Assembly (NCBI GenBank): GCA_029721515.1
Contig: CM056556.1
Coordinates: 17,821,598 to 17,885,597 of the forward strand
Origin: Synanceia verrucosa
Lineage: Eukaryota > Chordata > Actinopteri > Perciformes > Synanceiidae
DNA: 64,000 nt
Reading direction: 5' to 3'
Numbering within the stretch: the first letter of the stretch is position 1; each line of letters starts with the position of its first letter. The translations under genes were made by a program, and so were the position numbers. The notes under the pieces are model-generated. The model was not told the origin of the DNA and did not search any database. It worked only from the letters and a program-made list of their open reading frames with translations. Below are positions 46,127 through 57,555 of the stretch, in pieces.

Positions 46127-47175
46127 TGACACTCTGTTTTCCCAAATTTCGCCCCTTTCCAAATGTTAAAAAGTTGTGTAACTTTGCACATTCCTGTGGC
46201 CCGATCCAAAATTCGATATTTTGGGGTGATCGCACTCAGTCAAAAAAATCCCAGGTGACACAGGTCAAGGGTGATGACCTCTAACATCTGACGGGGGCCA
46301 CGTCCATGAGCGGTCAAAATGGCTCCATAGCACCCCCTTGAAACATTCAAAAACCCCTCCCCATAGGGGTTTTTACGGAGTTGGAACATGAAAATCGGTA
46401 CACAACTAGACCAGACACACAAAAAAGTCTCTCGCACCAATTGTCTACTCCAAACAGGAAGTCGGCCGAAAACGAACTCATCCTAGGTATTTCTTCTGAT
46501 CGACTTGAAATTTGATGCACTTCTCCAGACCTAGCTGAGCAAAAGTTGTGCTCTGCAAGTAATTAGGTCAAAGGGTGTGGCCGCTAGGGCTCGAGAAACT
46601 TTGGCGAATTCGCCGTCTAAATTCGAATGACTCTCACGTTCACATACTTTATCTGAGCAGCTTCAAATTTTCTGAGCATGACGGGGACACAGCCCTGTAC
46701 GTGCTAATATATTAATGTCACACCTTACGCATGGCGCCCACCAGTGGTAACAGGAAGTGTCCAGTTGTTTGGCTTTTTGATGGCTTGATTAAACTCGTAT
46801 CATCATGAAAGTTGATACACAGGTCAAGGGTGGCGACCTCTAACATCTGATGTGGTCCACACTAATGGGCAGGGCAAAATGGCCCCATAGCGCCCCCTTG
46901 AAATTTTCAAAAACCCCTCCCCATAGGGGTTTTTATGGAGTTGGAACATGAAAATCAGTACACCTGTGTACTTTGACCAGACGCACGAAAAAGTCTCTTG
47001 TACCGACTGTCTATTCCAAACAGGAAGTCGGCCATTTTGTTTCCACTCTTCATTTTGGCATGATTTCCACACAGAACAATCAAATGGCCGTAACTCCTTT
47101 GTGTACTGGCCAAATCAATTGATGTTCATTGCCCCGTGCTCGCATCGCTGTCCCCATCTGATACCCGACTGCGAC
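46096..47175. repeat. Body of the minisatellite-headed dispersed repeat, copy 1
   Basis: Noncoding repeat. It shares with 60350-61400 the ordered phrases TTTCGCCCCTTTCC, GATATTTTGGGGTGATCGCA, CATAGCRCCCCCTTGAAA, AAACAGGAAGTCGGCC, GGGCTCGAGAAACTTTGGCG and GGCTTTTTGATGGCTT. Within it the block around AAACCCCTCCCCATAGGGGT is duplicated (about 46315-46450 and 46880-47040). No long frame. Its 3' end is less complete than copy 2. Confidence 0.75.
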
Positions 47176-47327
47176 ATTTTCAAACTTTTCAAAAATGTCA
47201 TATAATGTTACACAGTAGATGTAACTGTAGATGGTAAACACTTGCAATAATGACACACACCACTGTTATAGCAAATCAGTGACAAACTGCAGAGTGGCAA
47301 TTTGTTGCTCTCTCTTCAGGGATATAA

Positions 47328-47330
<3 letters not shown>

Positions 47331-47366
<36 letters not shown>

Positions 47367-47402
47367 TCTCACTCACTCACACACACACACACACAAACAC
47401 AC
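47331..47402. repeat. (CT)n-(CA)n microsatellite
   Basis: Compound CT then CA repeat. Confidence 0.95.
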
Positions 47403-47938
47403 AATTACACACTAAAAACTGTTGGGTTAAAAATGTTGGGTTGTTTCCACTACATATATTTGTTTAGTAATATAGCCAAATGCTTGGTCAAATGAACCAA
47501 TATGCCAGATTCCCAGTGTCAGGATGTAGGGCTATGGTCTGGATGCCTTGGTCTCATGGAGGTACTCCACCATGTTTGTTCCAGGCTGAAAAAGCAAGCA
47601 AGAAAGAAAGAATGCAAGAAAGCAAGTGAGAGAGTATGAGTGATTAAGGACCAAATGTCTACCAACTAGTATAGTAGAATTAAAAAACAGACATTGTGAG
47701 GACCATTTTCCTAGTATTTTGTTTTAAGATAAAGTCTAGTTAGGTTTACAATTTGGAAAAGATTTGGTGTATCTCTAATTCGAAAAGTTGAACTTTAATA
47801 GTTTACCTTTCATTGCACAAAATGAAATATTCCAAACCTTTTTTTTTGTCTTGATGGTTATGGTATATAGCTCACATTACAGACAACAATTTCAAAAAAG
47901 ATCAGTGACATGACGGTGTGTGTCAGGACCAAAGTATA

Positions 47939-48303
47939 ACTATAACTCCCTCTCAAAGCACGTCGACGCAAAGGGATCTCTTTGACGGGTTTTATTCTTC
48001 CAGCATTCCTCAAAACCGTGAAAACTAAAACATACACAATACACAGTATTAAAATCTCGTCAGCCATAAAGCTAACACATAAATGAATCCCAAACAAAAT
48101 GAATAAACAAAATGACAAGACAAAACATTACCTCGTTGGCTGTGTGCACATTGAAAGAAAGTTAGGCTTGATATCTTCAGTCCTTGTTCATAAACAGCAT
48201 TAAACTTGTGGATAAACGTCTTAACATCCAAACTTGACGAGAGCATTTTCCGATGCGGCCGAATCCATGCCAGGCTAGAGTCCATCTGATGTTTGGCTGG
48301 CCT
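47939..48303 (-). repeat. BEL/Pao 3' LTR
   Basis: 365-bp block matching 55453-55819. On the plus strand it starts ACTATAACTCCCTCTCAAAG and ends GTTTGGCTGGCCT. A TGTCAGGA just outside at 47921 could be the true terminus. Confidence 0.85.
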
Positions 48304-48569
48304 TCGTTAGTGTCTTATGTCACACACACGCACAGAGGTTACACATATCAAAATAAAAAAGTTTGCCTTCAAAACACAGGTAAGTACATGAAAATAATCA
48401 AATAAAATAAGTATTAATTCCCAAATACCCTTTTGCACACAAACACTGAAAAGAATGCTTGCAACCGTTACACTCCCACCAAATCACATCAACCTTAATG
48501 TGGGATTTCCATAAACTTAAAAAAGACTGTTGCAAGTCAACTATTAAACATGAAACGTAAAATCAAACA

Positions 48570-49100
48570 TTAAGCATTTTGATCTGCTTCAATCAACGTG
48601 ATAACCTTGTGTATAGGTCTGTCAAGAAAGACTGTTTTAGTTGTAGATTTACCCTTGGTGTCATATGTTGTGTCGCTAACTAACAAGCTGACCTTTCTCA
48701 CCCTACCATCTGATGATGGGAAGACTTGATGTACTCTGGCCAGCTTCCATTCGCTGCGTGGTGCTTGATCATCCTGCAGGAGCACAATGTCATTCACCAT
48801 CAGGTTTCTTCTGTTCTTTTGCCATTTTTGTCTTGGTTGTAAACTCAGTAGATATTCTTTTCTCCAGCAAATCCCAAATTCATTCGCTAAATACTGAATT
48901 TTACGCTATCTTTTTGTAGGTACAGATCTTCTCTTATGAACTGTCCTGGCGGAGGAAGAATGACTGTGGACTTCATGGCAAGAATGTGGTTCAGAGTCAA
49001 AGGTTCGGGAGCAGATGGATCATTCTGGTCCTCAACGGTAAGTGGTCTGCTATTAACGATCGCCATCACCTCATAGAACAAGGTTCTCAGGGAGGAGCTA
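48570..49100 (-). pseudogene. BEL/Pao integrase C-terminal region
   Basis: Two frames continue the integrase after the break at 49098: VMAIVNSRPLTVEDQNDPSA and LTLNHILAMKSTVILPPPG (49066-48950), then after another shift MVNDIVLLQDDQAPRSEWKL and ARVHQVFPSSDGRVRKVSLL (48800-48680), ending at 48570. The RxxWxLGRV-like pattern is the DUF5641-type domain that follows the integrase core in BEL/Pao elements. Frameshifts lie near 49095 and 48905. Confidence 0.8.
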
Positions 49101-50171
49101 ATCTAATCTTTGCACTGACTCGTCAAGAATAGCCGTGAGAACACTCCTTACAGTTCTGATTTGTCTTTCCCAGCTGCCACCCATGTGACTTGCTGCTGGG
49201 GGATTCATGACGAATTCACATCTGAGAGCTTTGACTCTTTCTCCACTCATTCCCTTCATGTGTTCTGCAAACTCCCTTCTTGCTCCAATGAAATTGGTGC
49301 CTTGATCACTCCTAAGTTGATGAACACTACCTCTTATGGCAATGAATGCTCTTAGTGCATTGATGAATGCGTCAGTTGTCATGTCATCAAGCATTTCTAC
49401 GTGAATGGCTCGTGAATATAGACAGGTAAGTAACAGACCATATCTTTTAACTTCTTTTCTTCTTTCTTTTACATAGAAAGGCCCAAAGCAATCTATAGCG
49501 GTGTAGGTGAACGAAGGAGCTGTTTCCATTCGATCTGAAGGTAAGTCACTCATTTTTTGCTCTTCGGTTTGTCTTCTGTATTTCCGACACTTCACACACT
49601 TATAAATGTGCGATGATACTGCACTGCTGCTTCCCAAGATCCACCATCTGTTGGCTCGTAGTTCGTTTAAGGTCATTCCACATCCCTGATGATGAACTCT
49701 CTCATGGAAGTGGTTGATCAGCAGAGTTGACATGTGACAGTTCTTTGGAAGTATGCGTGGATGCCTTATGTGTGGGTGTAACGTGGCTTGACTTAAGCGT
49801 CCGCCCACTCTCAGGACTCCATCTTCATCCAAAATTGGATTCAACTTGTACAGCTTGTTGTGTTTGGTCTTTGTAATAACCCCTTTTCCTTTCAGGTTCT
49901 TTATCTCATCTGAGAACGCTTCTTCTTGGACCAGTTTGACGATGGTAAGTTCTGCTTTTTTTCTTTCTTCTAGACTTGTACTCTCATTGGTTCTGTCTTT
50001 CACACCTTTGTGTTCTTGGATCATTCTCTTCAGTCTGGCAACTGCTTGTAACACCCTTGACCAATCAGAAAACTTCTCAAGGCGGTCCAATAATGACCTG
50101 TCTTCCTTTGCCTTTGTGTTAAACACTACAGCCTTACGAAGTTCAGGGTCATCATCCTTAACTTCTCCCAC
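49098..50171 (-). pseudogene. BEL/Pao integrase (zinc-binding and DDE core)
   Basis: 357-codon open frame. The integrase inserts the cDNA into the host chromosome. After a linker (NPILDEDGVLRVGGRLSQAT) come the H-H pair in HFHERVHHQ and the C-C pair in KCVKCRK, the zinc-binding module, then the catalytic core: first Asp in YTAIDCFGPF, second Asp in LRSDQGTNFIG, Glu in GGSWERQIRTVR. All three acidic residues are present. Upstream it is in the same frame as RNase H, separated only by a TAG at 50202-50204; downstream it stops at 49098 and continues in another frame. Confidence 0.9.
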
Positions 50172-50201
50172 CTTGCCTTCTCTGTGAGGTAGTTCTTGCT
50201 G

Positions 50202-51660
50202 CTAAAGAAACTTGGGACCAGAGAACCAATCCGAGTTCTTTCGTTGCTCTGCAGTCAACCCTCGAGAGGCACGGTCTGCTGGATTGTCCTCAGATGCAAT
50301 GTCAGCCCACTGGTCAGGGTTTGTGCTTGACTTGATTCTCTGTATTCTGTTGGCTACAAACACGTGGAATCTCTTGGCGTCATTGTTTATGTAGACGAGA
50401 ACTACAGTAGAATCTGTCCAAAAGTACTCCTTTGGATCTTGGAGCTCCAGCTCGTTTTGGAGCATGTGGCTAACTCTGACTGCAACTACGGCTGCAGAGA
50501 GTTCCATTCTTGGGATTGTTGTAACTTTAGTGGGGGAGACTCTTGATTTTCCCATCACCAGGCTACAATGAACTTCGCTGGACTCACTCACAGCTCACAG
50601 ATAAGTACATACACCATATCCTGTGGTGCTTGCGTCACAGAAGTGGTGGAGTTCATATCCTTTTACAGGTCCGAAATGTGGAGGTAAGTAACATCTCCTT
50701 ATTTCCATGTCAGATAGGTCACGTAGATCTTTAATCCATGATTCCCACTGAGGTCTCAAGCTTTCCAGGAGTTCTTCGTCCCAGCCGATCTTCTCTCTGC
50801 ATATCTGCTGGAGAACTTGCTTCCCAAGAAGAACGAAGGGGGCCATGAATCCTAACGGATCATACATGGAGGCTACCGTGGAGAGTACACCTCTCCTTGT
50901 GAATGGATTGGGCTTGACTTGAACTCTGAACTTGAATGAATCCAATGTAACACACCATTCTACTCCGAGAGCTCTCTCCATGTGTGGTAGACTGAGAGTT
51001 AGGTCTTGGTCTTTGATTGTGGCACGGTCCTCCACTGGGATGGACATCATCACGTTGTCGCTGTTAGAGACAAACTTGTTAAGTCTGAGCTTGCCTGTGC
51101 CACAAAGCTCTCTAGCTTCCTTGACAAGCTGAATGGCCTCCTGTTCCGTGGGAACACTTACGAGACCATCATCTATGTAGAAATTCCTCTGGATGAAGCG
51201 GATGATATCTTCTCCATACTGCCCTTGCCCTTGAGCTGCCAGGTGTTTTAGGCCAAAGTTGGCGCAGCCAGGAGACGAGGCCGCTCCAAACAGGTGGACC
51301 TTCATACGGTAAGTTGATGGTGTACACTCCAAGTTACCACTCTCCCACCATAGGAATCGTAAGTAATCTTGGTCTTCAGATTTCACAAAGAACTGGTGAA
51401 ACATCCGTTCAATGTCACAAATGACTGCGACTGGATTTTTACGAAATCTGCAAAGGACACCCACCAGTGTGTTCGTGAGGTCGGGTCCAGTAAGCAGATG
51501 GTCCTTGGAACTTGGCAGAGCAATGGAATACGATCTGGATTTTACCAGCTTTCTGCGAATGATATACTCCGTGATGTGGAATATACCAAGCCTGGCTACT
51601 TTCAATTTCTTCGTCAGGGATCTTCTCTGCGTCCCCACGAGAGATAATGTCACTCATGAA
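50202..51660 (-). pseudogene. BEL/Pao reverse transcriptase and RNase H
   Basis: Two same-frame segments (51653-50595 and 50591-50202) split by one TGA at 50595-50597. The RT palm includes VICDIERMFHQFFV (motif A Asp), GAASSPGCANF (motif B), NFYIDDGLVS (YIDD catalytic box), then PHMERALGVEW and TRRGVLSTVASMYDPLG, the conserved Pao RT-connection text. RNase H carries HHFCDASTTGYGVCTYL and, after the stop, VTTIPRMELSAAVVAVRV, FWTDSTVVLVYI and DNPADRASRG, with the acidic residues in place. This polymerase copies the element RNA into DNA. The 5' part of the RT is in a different frame (51439-52080), joined by a shift near 51500. Confidence 0.9.
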
Positions 51661-52497
51661 ATTCACGTAGTCTTTGTAGTACGTTTCATTCTTTCTTAGC
51701 TTCCTTTCAAGACAATTCAAGCGGTGCACTGCAAATATCCTGTTGTCAGGTAGCTTTGGTCTTTTCTGCTTAAATGGCAATGGCATCTCGAGGTGACCGT
51801 CGTCTCTTTGAGATATGTTTTCTCTCATTTTGGACAGGAACTTGAGATCATCTTGAGAAACGGGATTGTCTTCTCCAGCTCTCTCTGGAAAGTCTGACTC
51901 AAGGACCCTCATAATGTCTGAAGGAGTAATCTCTTTGACTTTGCATCTGTTCATGTAATGAACTTCTGCTTTCAGGTTGACAGAAAAATCAATGGTTGGT
52001 GTGATTCGCTTGACCACACACAACTTCTCGTGGAAGTAAGGGTTGTGAGCAGTTGTAGCCAATGAGCAAACCAACTTCACAGCTCTGCAGAGGCGCTATG
52101 TGTCCCTTAAGGTGCTCTCGGTGGGACCAAGCCTTAGCGGTTTCATTAGTGAGTATGTGAGTTCTGTTGGCGGGAATGAAGTCACATGTGTAGATTGTCG
52201 GTAAGGAGATCCTTTTGTCAGAGTAAAAGCCTCGAACCTGCAGGTTCTTCACTCTTTGAGACTGAACTACTGTGGTTCTTGAGGTCATAGTTGAGAGCTT
52301 TAACTTAACCTGTTCTTTCTCTGTGTCCAGAGCATCTGCTACTTCACTAAGTACAAACGTCGTATCACTCTGGGAGTCCAACAGAGCGTAGACAAGCACC
52401 TCTTCTGCTGGTTGAATGGCAGACAAAAGCCAGACAGGAATTATTGCAGCTGTTTGCACAGCAGGTTCTTGCTGGATAACTCTGTTTGAAGTAGAGA
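51439..52497 (-). pseudogene. BEL/Pao retropepsin and start of RT
   Basis: Continues the gag frame: IIPVWLLSAIQPAEEVLVYA then LLDSQSDTTFVLSEVADALD, a DUF1758-type aspartic protease whose catalytic triplet reads Asp-Ser-Gln (about 52378-52370) rather than Asp-Ser/Thr-Gly, then GYNCSQPLLPREVV. The protease cuts the polyprotein. At about 52010 a frameshift, probably with a small deletion, leads to KVKEITPSDIMRVLESDFPE and PDNRIFAVHRLNCLERKLRK (51960-51690), the pre-palm region of the RT. The frame then shifts again near 51500. Confidence 0.8.
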
Positions 52498-54561
52498 CTA
52501 TGACCGTGTCTTTAGACTGCTCAGTCTGAGTCTTTTCCTTGTTCCTTTCTTTATTTTGGTTGCTTGACTTCTCTTGACTTTGAACTTGCTGTGTCCTTTG
52601 CTCTCCTTTATCTCTGTCTTCGTGCAGACAGGTAGGGTGGCGCTTCTTGCAAGTGCCACAAACACTCCTACTGCTGCAGGTCTTGGAGAGATGGCCTGCT
52701 TCAAGACAACCGAAGCATAGCTACTCGCTTTGAACAAACTTGACTCTGTCGGAGACTTCTTTCTCCATGAGCTGTCTGCATACATGCAAGGTATGGCCAG
52801 TTTTCTTGCAGAACAGACATGTTGTGGTGGCCTGTTCATTGGTGCTGGTGGTCAGTGCCTTTGCCTTAACATTCAGCTGCTTTTGCTGTTTGCTTGCTGG
52901 TTGCTTTGCCTTTTCAGTTTCATTTTGCTTAAGCGACTGCAAAGACGTAACTGGGTTACAGGCAATCTTTGCTTCTCTTGACAGAAACTTAACAAACTGA
53001 CTGAAGCTTGGGAACTGGCCACTCTCTTCTTCCATGTCCATGACCTTCCGGTTCCATCTAGCTGTTAGCCAGTCAGGTAACTTTGCAAGAATCTTCCTGT
53101 TTTCATTACAGTCGTTCAAGATCTCCAGTGCTTTGATATGCACCATGGCTGCTTCACAGCTACCGAGAAAGTCAACGAACTCTCTGAGCTCAGCACTCTC
53201 TTTGGCTCCAATCCTGGGCCATGCTTGGAGCTTGTCTTGGTATGCCTTAGCGACTGTGAATGGGTTTCTGTATCTCTCCTCCAAGATCTCCCATGCAGCA
53301 ACATAGGCTGACTCGGTTCCAAGAAGGAAGTAGCCATCCCGTGCATTCTTGGCTTGTCCACTTACATACCTACGAAGGTAGTACATCTTCTCCTTCTCAC
53401 GGATATTCTTCTGGTCAATCAGCATTTCAAAGGACAGTTTCTAGTCGCTGTACTTCAATGGATCGCCAGTGAATATTGAAGGTTCAGGAACAGGTATTCT
53501 GTTAGTACTCATGGCATCTGAAAGCATCTTAATGAGTTCAGATGTGCTTGGATTAACTGCTGTGGCTGTGGTTTGCAGAGCTAGAGGTACATAGGACTGA
53601 GGATCTCTTACAGGATGTGATGACTGACGGTCTGCTACCACCTCATGGCTCGATACATCTCTTGGCTTTTCTTTGCTGTTTAGCCCTTGGTCATACACCT
53701 GCATTCTTGCTCATGCAGCTTTGAGCTCCTTCATTGTTTCTAAATGCCTTATCTTTATTCTCTTTTCTTCAAGTTTTACTTTCATTTTGGCTTCCTCTTC
53801 TTCTCTTTCTGAGCGATGCTTCAGATCTGCTGTCTCTTGAGCTGCTATCCTCCTCTTCACTTCTGCCTCTAGGTGCTGCAGTTCCAATTGTTGTCTTTGT
53901 TGTTCTTCCAACACTTTCAGAACAGCTTGGCTTGCCGCAGCATCTGCAGCAGCTTCTTGGCGCTTTATGGAAGAGAATGTTCTGAGGCGTCTTTCAGGAT
54001 TGAAGTAACAGAATCCATATCGCTTTTAGAGGAATTCCAGAAAGAACCTGCTTCCAGCCAATCTGGCTGATCTTCTTCTGGGGACTTCCCAACCAGGTAA
54101 GCTTTAGCTTTGGAAACAATGAAGATTGAAACTTGTTCACATAAATCCATCCCTCGCCGTGTGACTTGGTCTGGAGTGCAGATTCGGCTCAGGTCTTCAT
54201 AAACACGCTGGACATCTGCTGAAAGGCTTCTGACATTGTGTAAGACATCTTCAAGTAGACCCTCTGGGAAAGGCTCTGATGTCTGTGATAATGACTTCTT
54301 AGAGAGTTTAACGTGTGCTCTCCATTTTTTGTAAATGTAATCAAAACTTCGTTGAAGTGTTCTAATTTTATCCTCTTGCATTGCTTTTCCCTTTTCTGTT
54401 AGAGTGCGGGTTCGCTCGCTTCGTCTCAGCAGCTGTTCTTCTTCTGCTGGCAGAGATTCAACAACACCATCATTTTCAGGAGGACCTTCAGGATGTTCAC
54501 TTCCATCATCAACTTGCCCGACCTGAAGTGTTGACTCACTCGACTCACTAGATTCTGCCAT
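52498..54561 (-). pseudogene. BEL/Pao gag-like region
   Basis: The start ATG is taken at 54561, opening MAESSESSESTLQVGQVDDG, an acidic N-terminus followed by a helical region (IRTLQRSFDYIYKKWRAHVK). A frameshift near 53960 leads into a charged coiled-coil-like stretch (EEQQRQQLELQHLEAEVKRR). The capsid-like DUF1759 part includes KLSFEMLIDQKNIREKEKMY and RYVSGQAKNARDGYFLLGTE (53440-53340). Then come two zinc knuckles, CLFCKKTGHTLHVC (about 52818-52777) and CFGCLEAGHLSKTC (about 52714-52673), and a further Cys pair. In-frame stops: TGA 53711-53713, TAG 53441-53443, TAG 52721-52723. Gag packages the RNA in cytoplasmic particles. Confidence 0.85.
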
Positions 54562-55452
54562 AACTAAATAACTAAGTTATAGTAAATGCAAATTGTAAAT
54601 TCAAATACTAAATGTAAATACAGAATGTTTTAACTGTCACTGTAATACTTGCTTAAATGTGTAAATGTAAATACAGCTTGCTTGAACGTTAACTCTTACT
54701 CAGAATGTCTTGTGTCTTTAAGTTGAAATGAAATATTATGTACTGAAATATTTCAATAAACCAAAATACTCTTCGCTGTACTTCTTAGTAATAATGCGCT
54801 AAAATAGCTCAAAATGCACATATAAACTCAAAATGTAACTTAAACTTAAATATCAGATGGCAAATAGCCTTTAGTGTAAATTACGAAAAACACACTTTGA
54901 ATTGGCACATTAGGACTTCTGTATAAAATACTTTCACTTTTAGCCTTATGGGATTCAACTTAAACTTAAATGTTCTTTTTTCTTTAACCTTTGCTTCAAT
55001 GAAGTCAGATGCAAGACTCACCTGCAAAATAATATCTTAAGAAATGAATAGCATTACTACACAACACATTATGAAACTAGTCTCACTTATCTTAAACCTT
55101 AAACCTTTAAAGGAATACTTGCAAAGTCCTTTCATGCAAAGTCCCTTCTAAGTCCACTCTTGTTAGTGTCCAAGGTCACTAACCTTGAAACCGTTGCTGA
55201 TTCAGCTTGTGTGTTGTTTACCAAAGTCTGTTCAGTTCGTCAGATCGTGTGTTAAATGTGTGCGTTCCACTTATCTGCATATCCACGAGAAACCGCTGCA
55301 ATGTTCCATGGCCACGACAAGAGTGCGTGATGGATGAGCTTCTTGAAACGACGGCTGTGATGCACACTGGACACGATCAAGCTGCGTGATCTTGCTTCGG
55401 CAGGTCGTGGGATTGCTGCACCTCCGACGTCGATGAACAGTCCCGAGTTTTC
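54562..55452 (-). other. BEL/Pao 5' leader
   Basis: AT-rich untranslated stretch between the 5' LTR and the gag start. A primer-binding site should lie just inside 55452, but I could not match a specific tRNA. The sequence here (TTTTCACTATAAC) differs from the corresponding outer flank of the 3' LTR. Confidence 0.6.
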
Positions 55453-55819
55453 ACTATAACTCCCTCTCAAAGCACGTAGACGCAAAGGGATCTCTTTGAC
55501 GGGTTTTATTCTTCCAGCATTCCTCAAAACCGTGAAAACTAAAACATACACAATACACAGTATTAAAATCTCATCAGCCATAGAGCTAACACATAAATGA
55601 ATCCCAAACAAAAATAAATAAACAAAATGACAAGACAAAACATTACCTCGTTGGCTGCGTGCACATTGAAAGAAAGTTTGGCTTGATATCTTCAAGTCCT
55701 TGTTCATAAACAGCATTAAACTTGTGGATAAACATCTTAACATCCAAACTTGACGAGAGCATTTAACGATGCGGCCGAATCCATGCCAGGCTAGAGTCCA
55801 TCTGACGTTTGGCTGGCCT
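55453..55819 (-). repeat. BEL/Pao 5' LTR
   Basis: 367-bp block matching 47939-48303 with about a dozen substitutions and two 1-nt indels. Confidence 0.85.
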
Positions 55820-57120
55820 ATACCATGTTACCCATCAGACACCGCTAATGAACATATATAATAGTTATATAATATATATAATATTTATAATATTTTGCTG
55901 TGTTTTCCCACATTTATTCCCACTTCCACTTCTAGCACGTCATAGTTTGGCAGTCAGAGTCATTTCGGGTATAGAGGATGTTTTTTTCCTTTCATGGCGA
56001 CTTGTCATCCCGACTCTTTCCTCCATTAGAGGACTTACTAACTAAACATTAGCTTACTCACTGTACACACGGTGCGTCCACCAAGCTGACTTCCGAAAAT
56101 TGTCACCTTCACGGTTTCTCATGACAAAATTCTGTTAGTGATCCATTCTGGACATTACAAATGGCAAAGCAGTTCAAAAACATCAGTTTCTGTAAAGTTT
56201 TCGATCAAATCCGTACCTGAGCGTCAAGTTGGAGGAAACGCACCAGGTAGCTACAACAAGGGTTGGACTCCTGTTTGTAACTTCAAAAGTAAAGCGCACG
56301 TTAAATTACCATTTCGATTTACGTATGCATACAATGACAGTAACGTAGTTCAAAGCTAATTGAATCAATTATAACTAGCGGCCATCGCCATCATATACAG
56401 TATCTAACACCCACACTATCCAAAACCAAATATCTAAATTTATACTTTAATTTGTATATAATTTCCAGTGCCAAGTTCTGACTTCATGTCTCGCGTGAAC
56501 GTGCACAGCCAAAGCGAAAGCTACAATTGACGTTGTAATGATTTACAGTAGAGTAGGCTACTGTTTAAACTGTGAAATTCTCACTGTCAAGTCTAAGCAG
56601 GTCAGAATATGTGTTGTTAAAACATCTGACTGATCTGAGGTCTGCAGAGGGTGTTCCCCTCTTCTGAATACGTGTTTCCTTCATGCAGTGCTGATTTCCC
56701 GTTCCCTACAGCAGATAAACTATTAATCATTGTGATGAGCAGCATAGATACTGTAATGATACACTTTATTCTTTTACAGGGGCAGATGAATCTGTGCAGG
56801 AATAAAACAGAATAAAGAATACTGTATTGCTTTGCTATAAAGAATCAACATAACAATGAAAATAAAAATAAAATAAAATAAAAATAAATAAATAAAATAA
56901 AACTTCAGAATGAGACTATTCATTTGTCAGTACACTATACTATGAGTGTACTGACGTACACTGTAAATATTTAATTTATTATTTATTAATTACTATTAAT
57001 TAATTACTCTTTCATTATTATTTTGTCTGACTATGACTTGTTTATGCTGCTGTGGCAAGTGAATTTCCTATTATTGGACGTGATGTCATTTTTGGGGATG
57101 ATATATTGACATTAGGTCAA
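55820..57120. other. No gene; A-rich microsatellite
   Basis: Short frames at 55809-56045 and 56138-56359 lack domains. (AAAATA)n-like low complexity at 56856-56904. Confidence 0.5.
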
Positions 57121-57555
57121 TTTTACCTGCTGATATTACTGTAAATATGATCATAATCAATATTTCACCTGTAAATGTAATACTGTATATTACTGTAAAT
57201 GTTACTGTAAATGTAAATTGTAGATTGATCAGAGTTCAATTACCTGCAGGTCATTTGAATAATTTCTCATTCAAATGACATCATACCATTTTGAGACAGA
57301 AAAAAACAATTCAATCACATGGTAGGAGCAGCAATCACTTTTTGGCAGGTGAAATGTTGATTATGATCATATTTGCAGTAATATCAGCAGGTAAAAACGA
57401 ATGAGTGGGCTCTAATCTAATAAATACCATCCCTGTGAATGAAATCATGTCATTTTGAGACAGAAAAAAACATTTCAGTCACACGGTAGGAGCAGCAATC
57501 ACTTTTTGGTAGGTGAAATGTTGATTATGATAGTATTTACAGTAGCAGGTAAAAA
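57121..57555. repeat. Fold-back and direct-repeat cluster
   Basis: 57121-57170 and 57347-57396 are inverted and agree at 48 of 50 positions. In addition 57283-57375 and 57446-57540 are direct repeats sharing TTTTGAGACAGAAAAAAACA and GGTAGGAGCAGCAATCACTT. So three copies of one module lie within 435 bp, one inverted. Class unknown; likely a small DNA element with a tandem duplication. Confidence 0.75.

Larger units (their letters stand above)
47939..55819 (-). mobile_element. BEL/Pao LTR retrotransposon, nearly full length
   Basis: About 7.9 kb on the minus strand, bounded by two similar LTR blocks. Domain order on the element's sense strand: gag-like region with DUF1759-type and zinc-knuckle motifs, retropepsin, reverse transcriptase, RNase H, integrase with zinc-binding N-terminus, C-terminal chromatin-like tail. 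Integrase after RNase H plus the Pao-type RT (YIDD) is the BEL/Pao layout. There is no env-like frame. Gag-to-protease and RT-to-integrase are each in one long frame broken by a few nonsense codons, and three or four frameshifts separate the blocks. The two LTR blocks differ at about a dozen of 365 positions (about 3 percent by my count). No target duplication could be fixed because the outermost bases differ between the two ends. Confidence 0.9.

Noticed and set aside
49846..50187. 113-codon plus-strand frame
   Set aside because: Antisense of the BEL/Pao linker and integrase region.
52498..52839. 113-codon minus-strand frame in the gag region
   Set aside because: Shadow frame; the zinc-knuckle text lies in the neighbouring frame that continues into the protease.
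55252..55743. 163-codon minus-strand frame across the LTR
   Set aside because: It translates LTR and leader sequence and an equivalent appears in the other LTR; no protein family resemblance.
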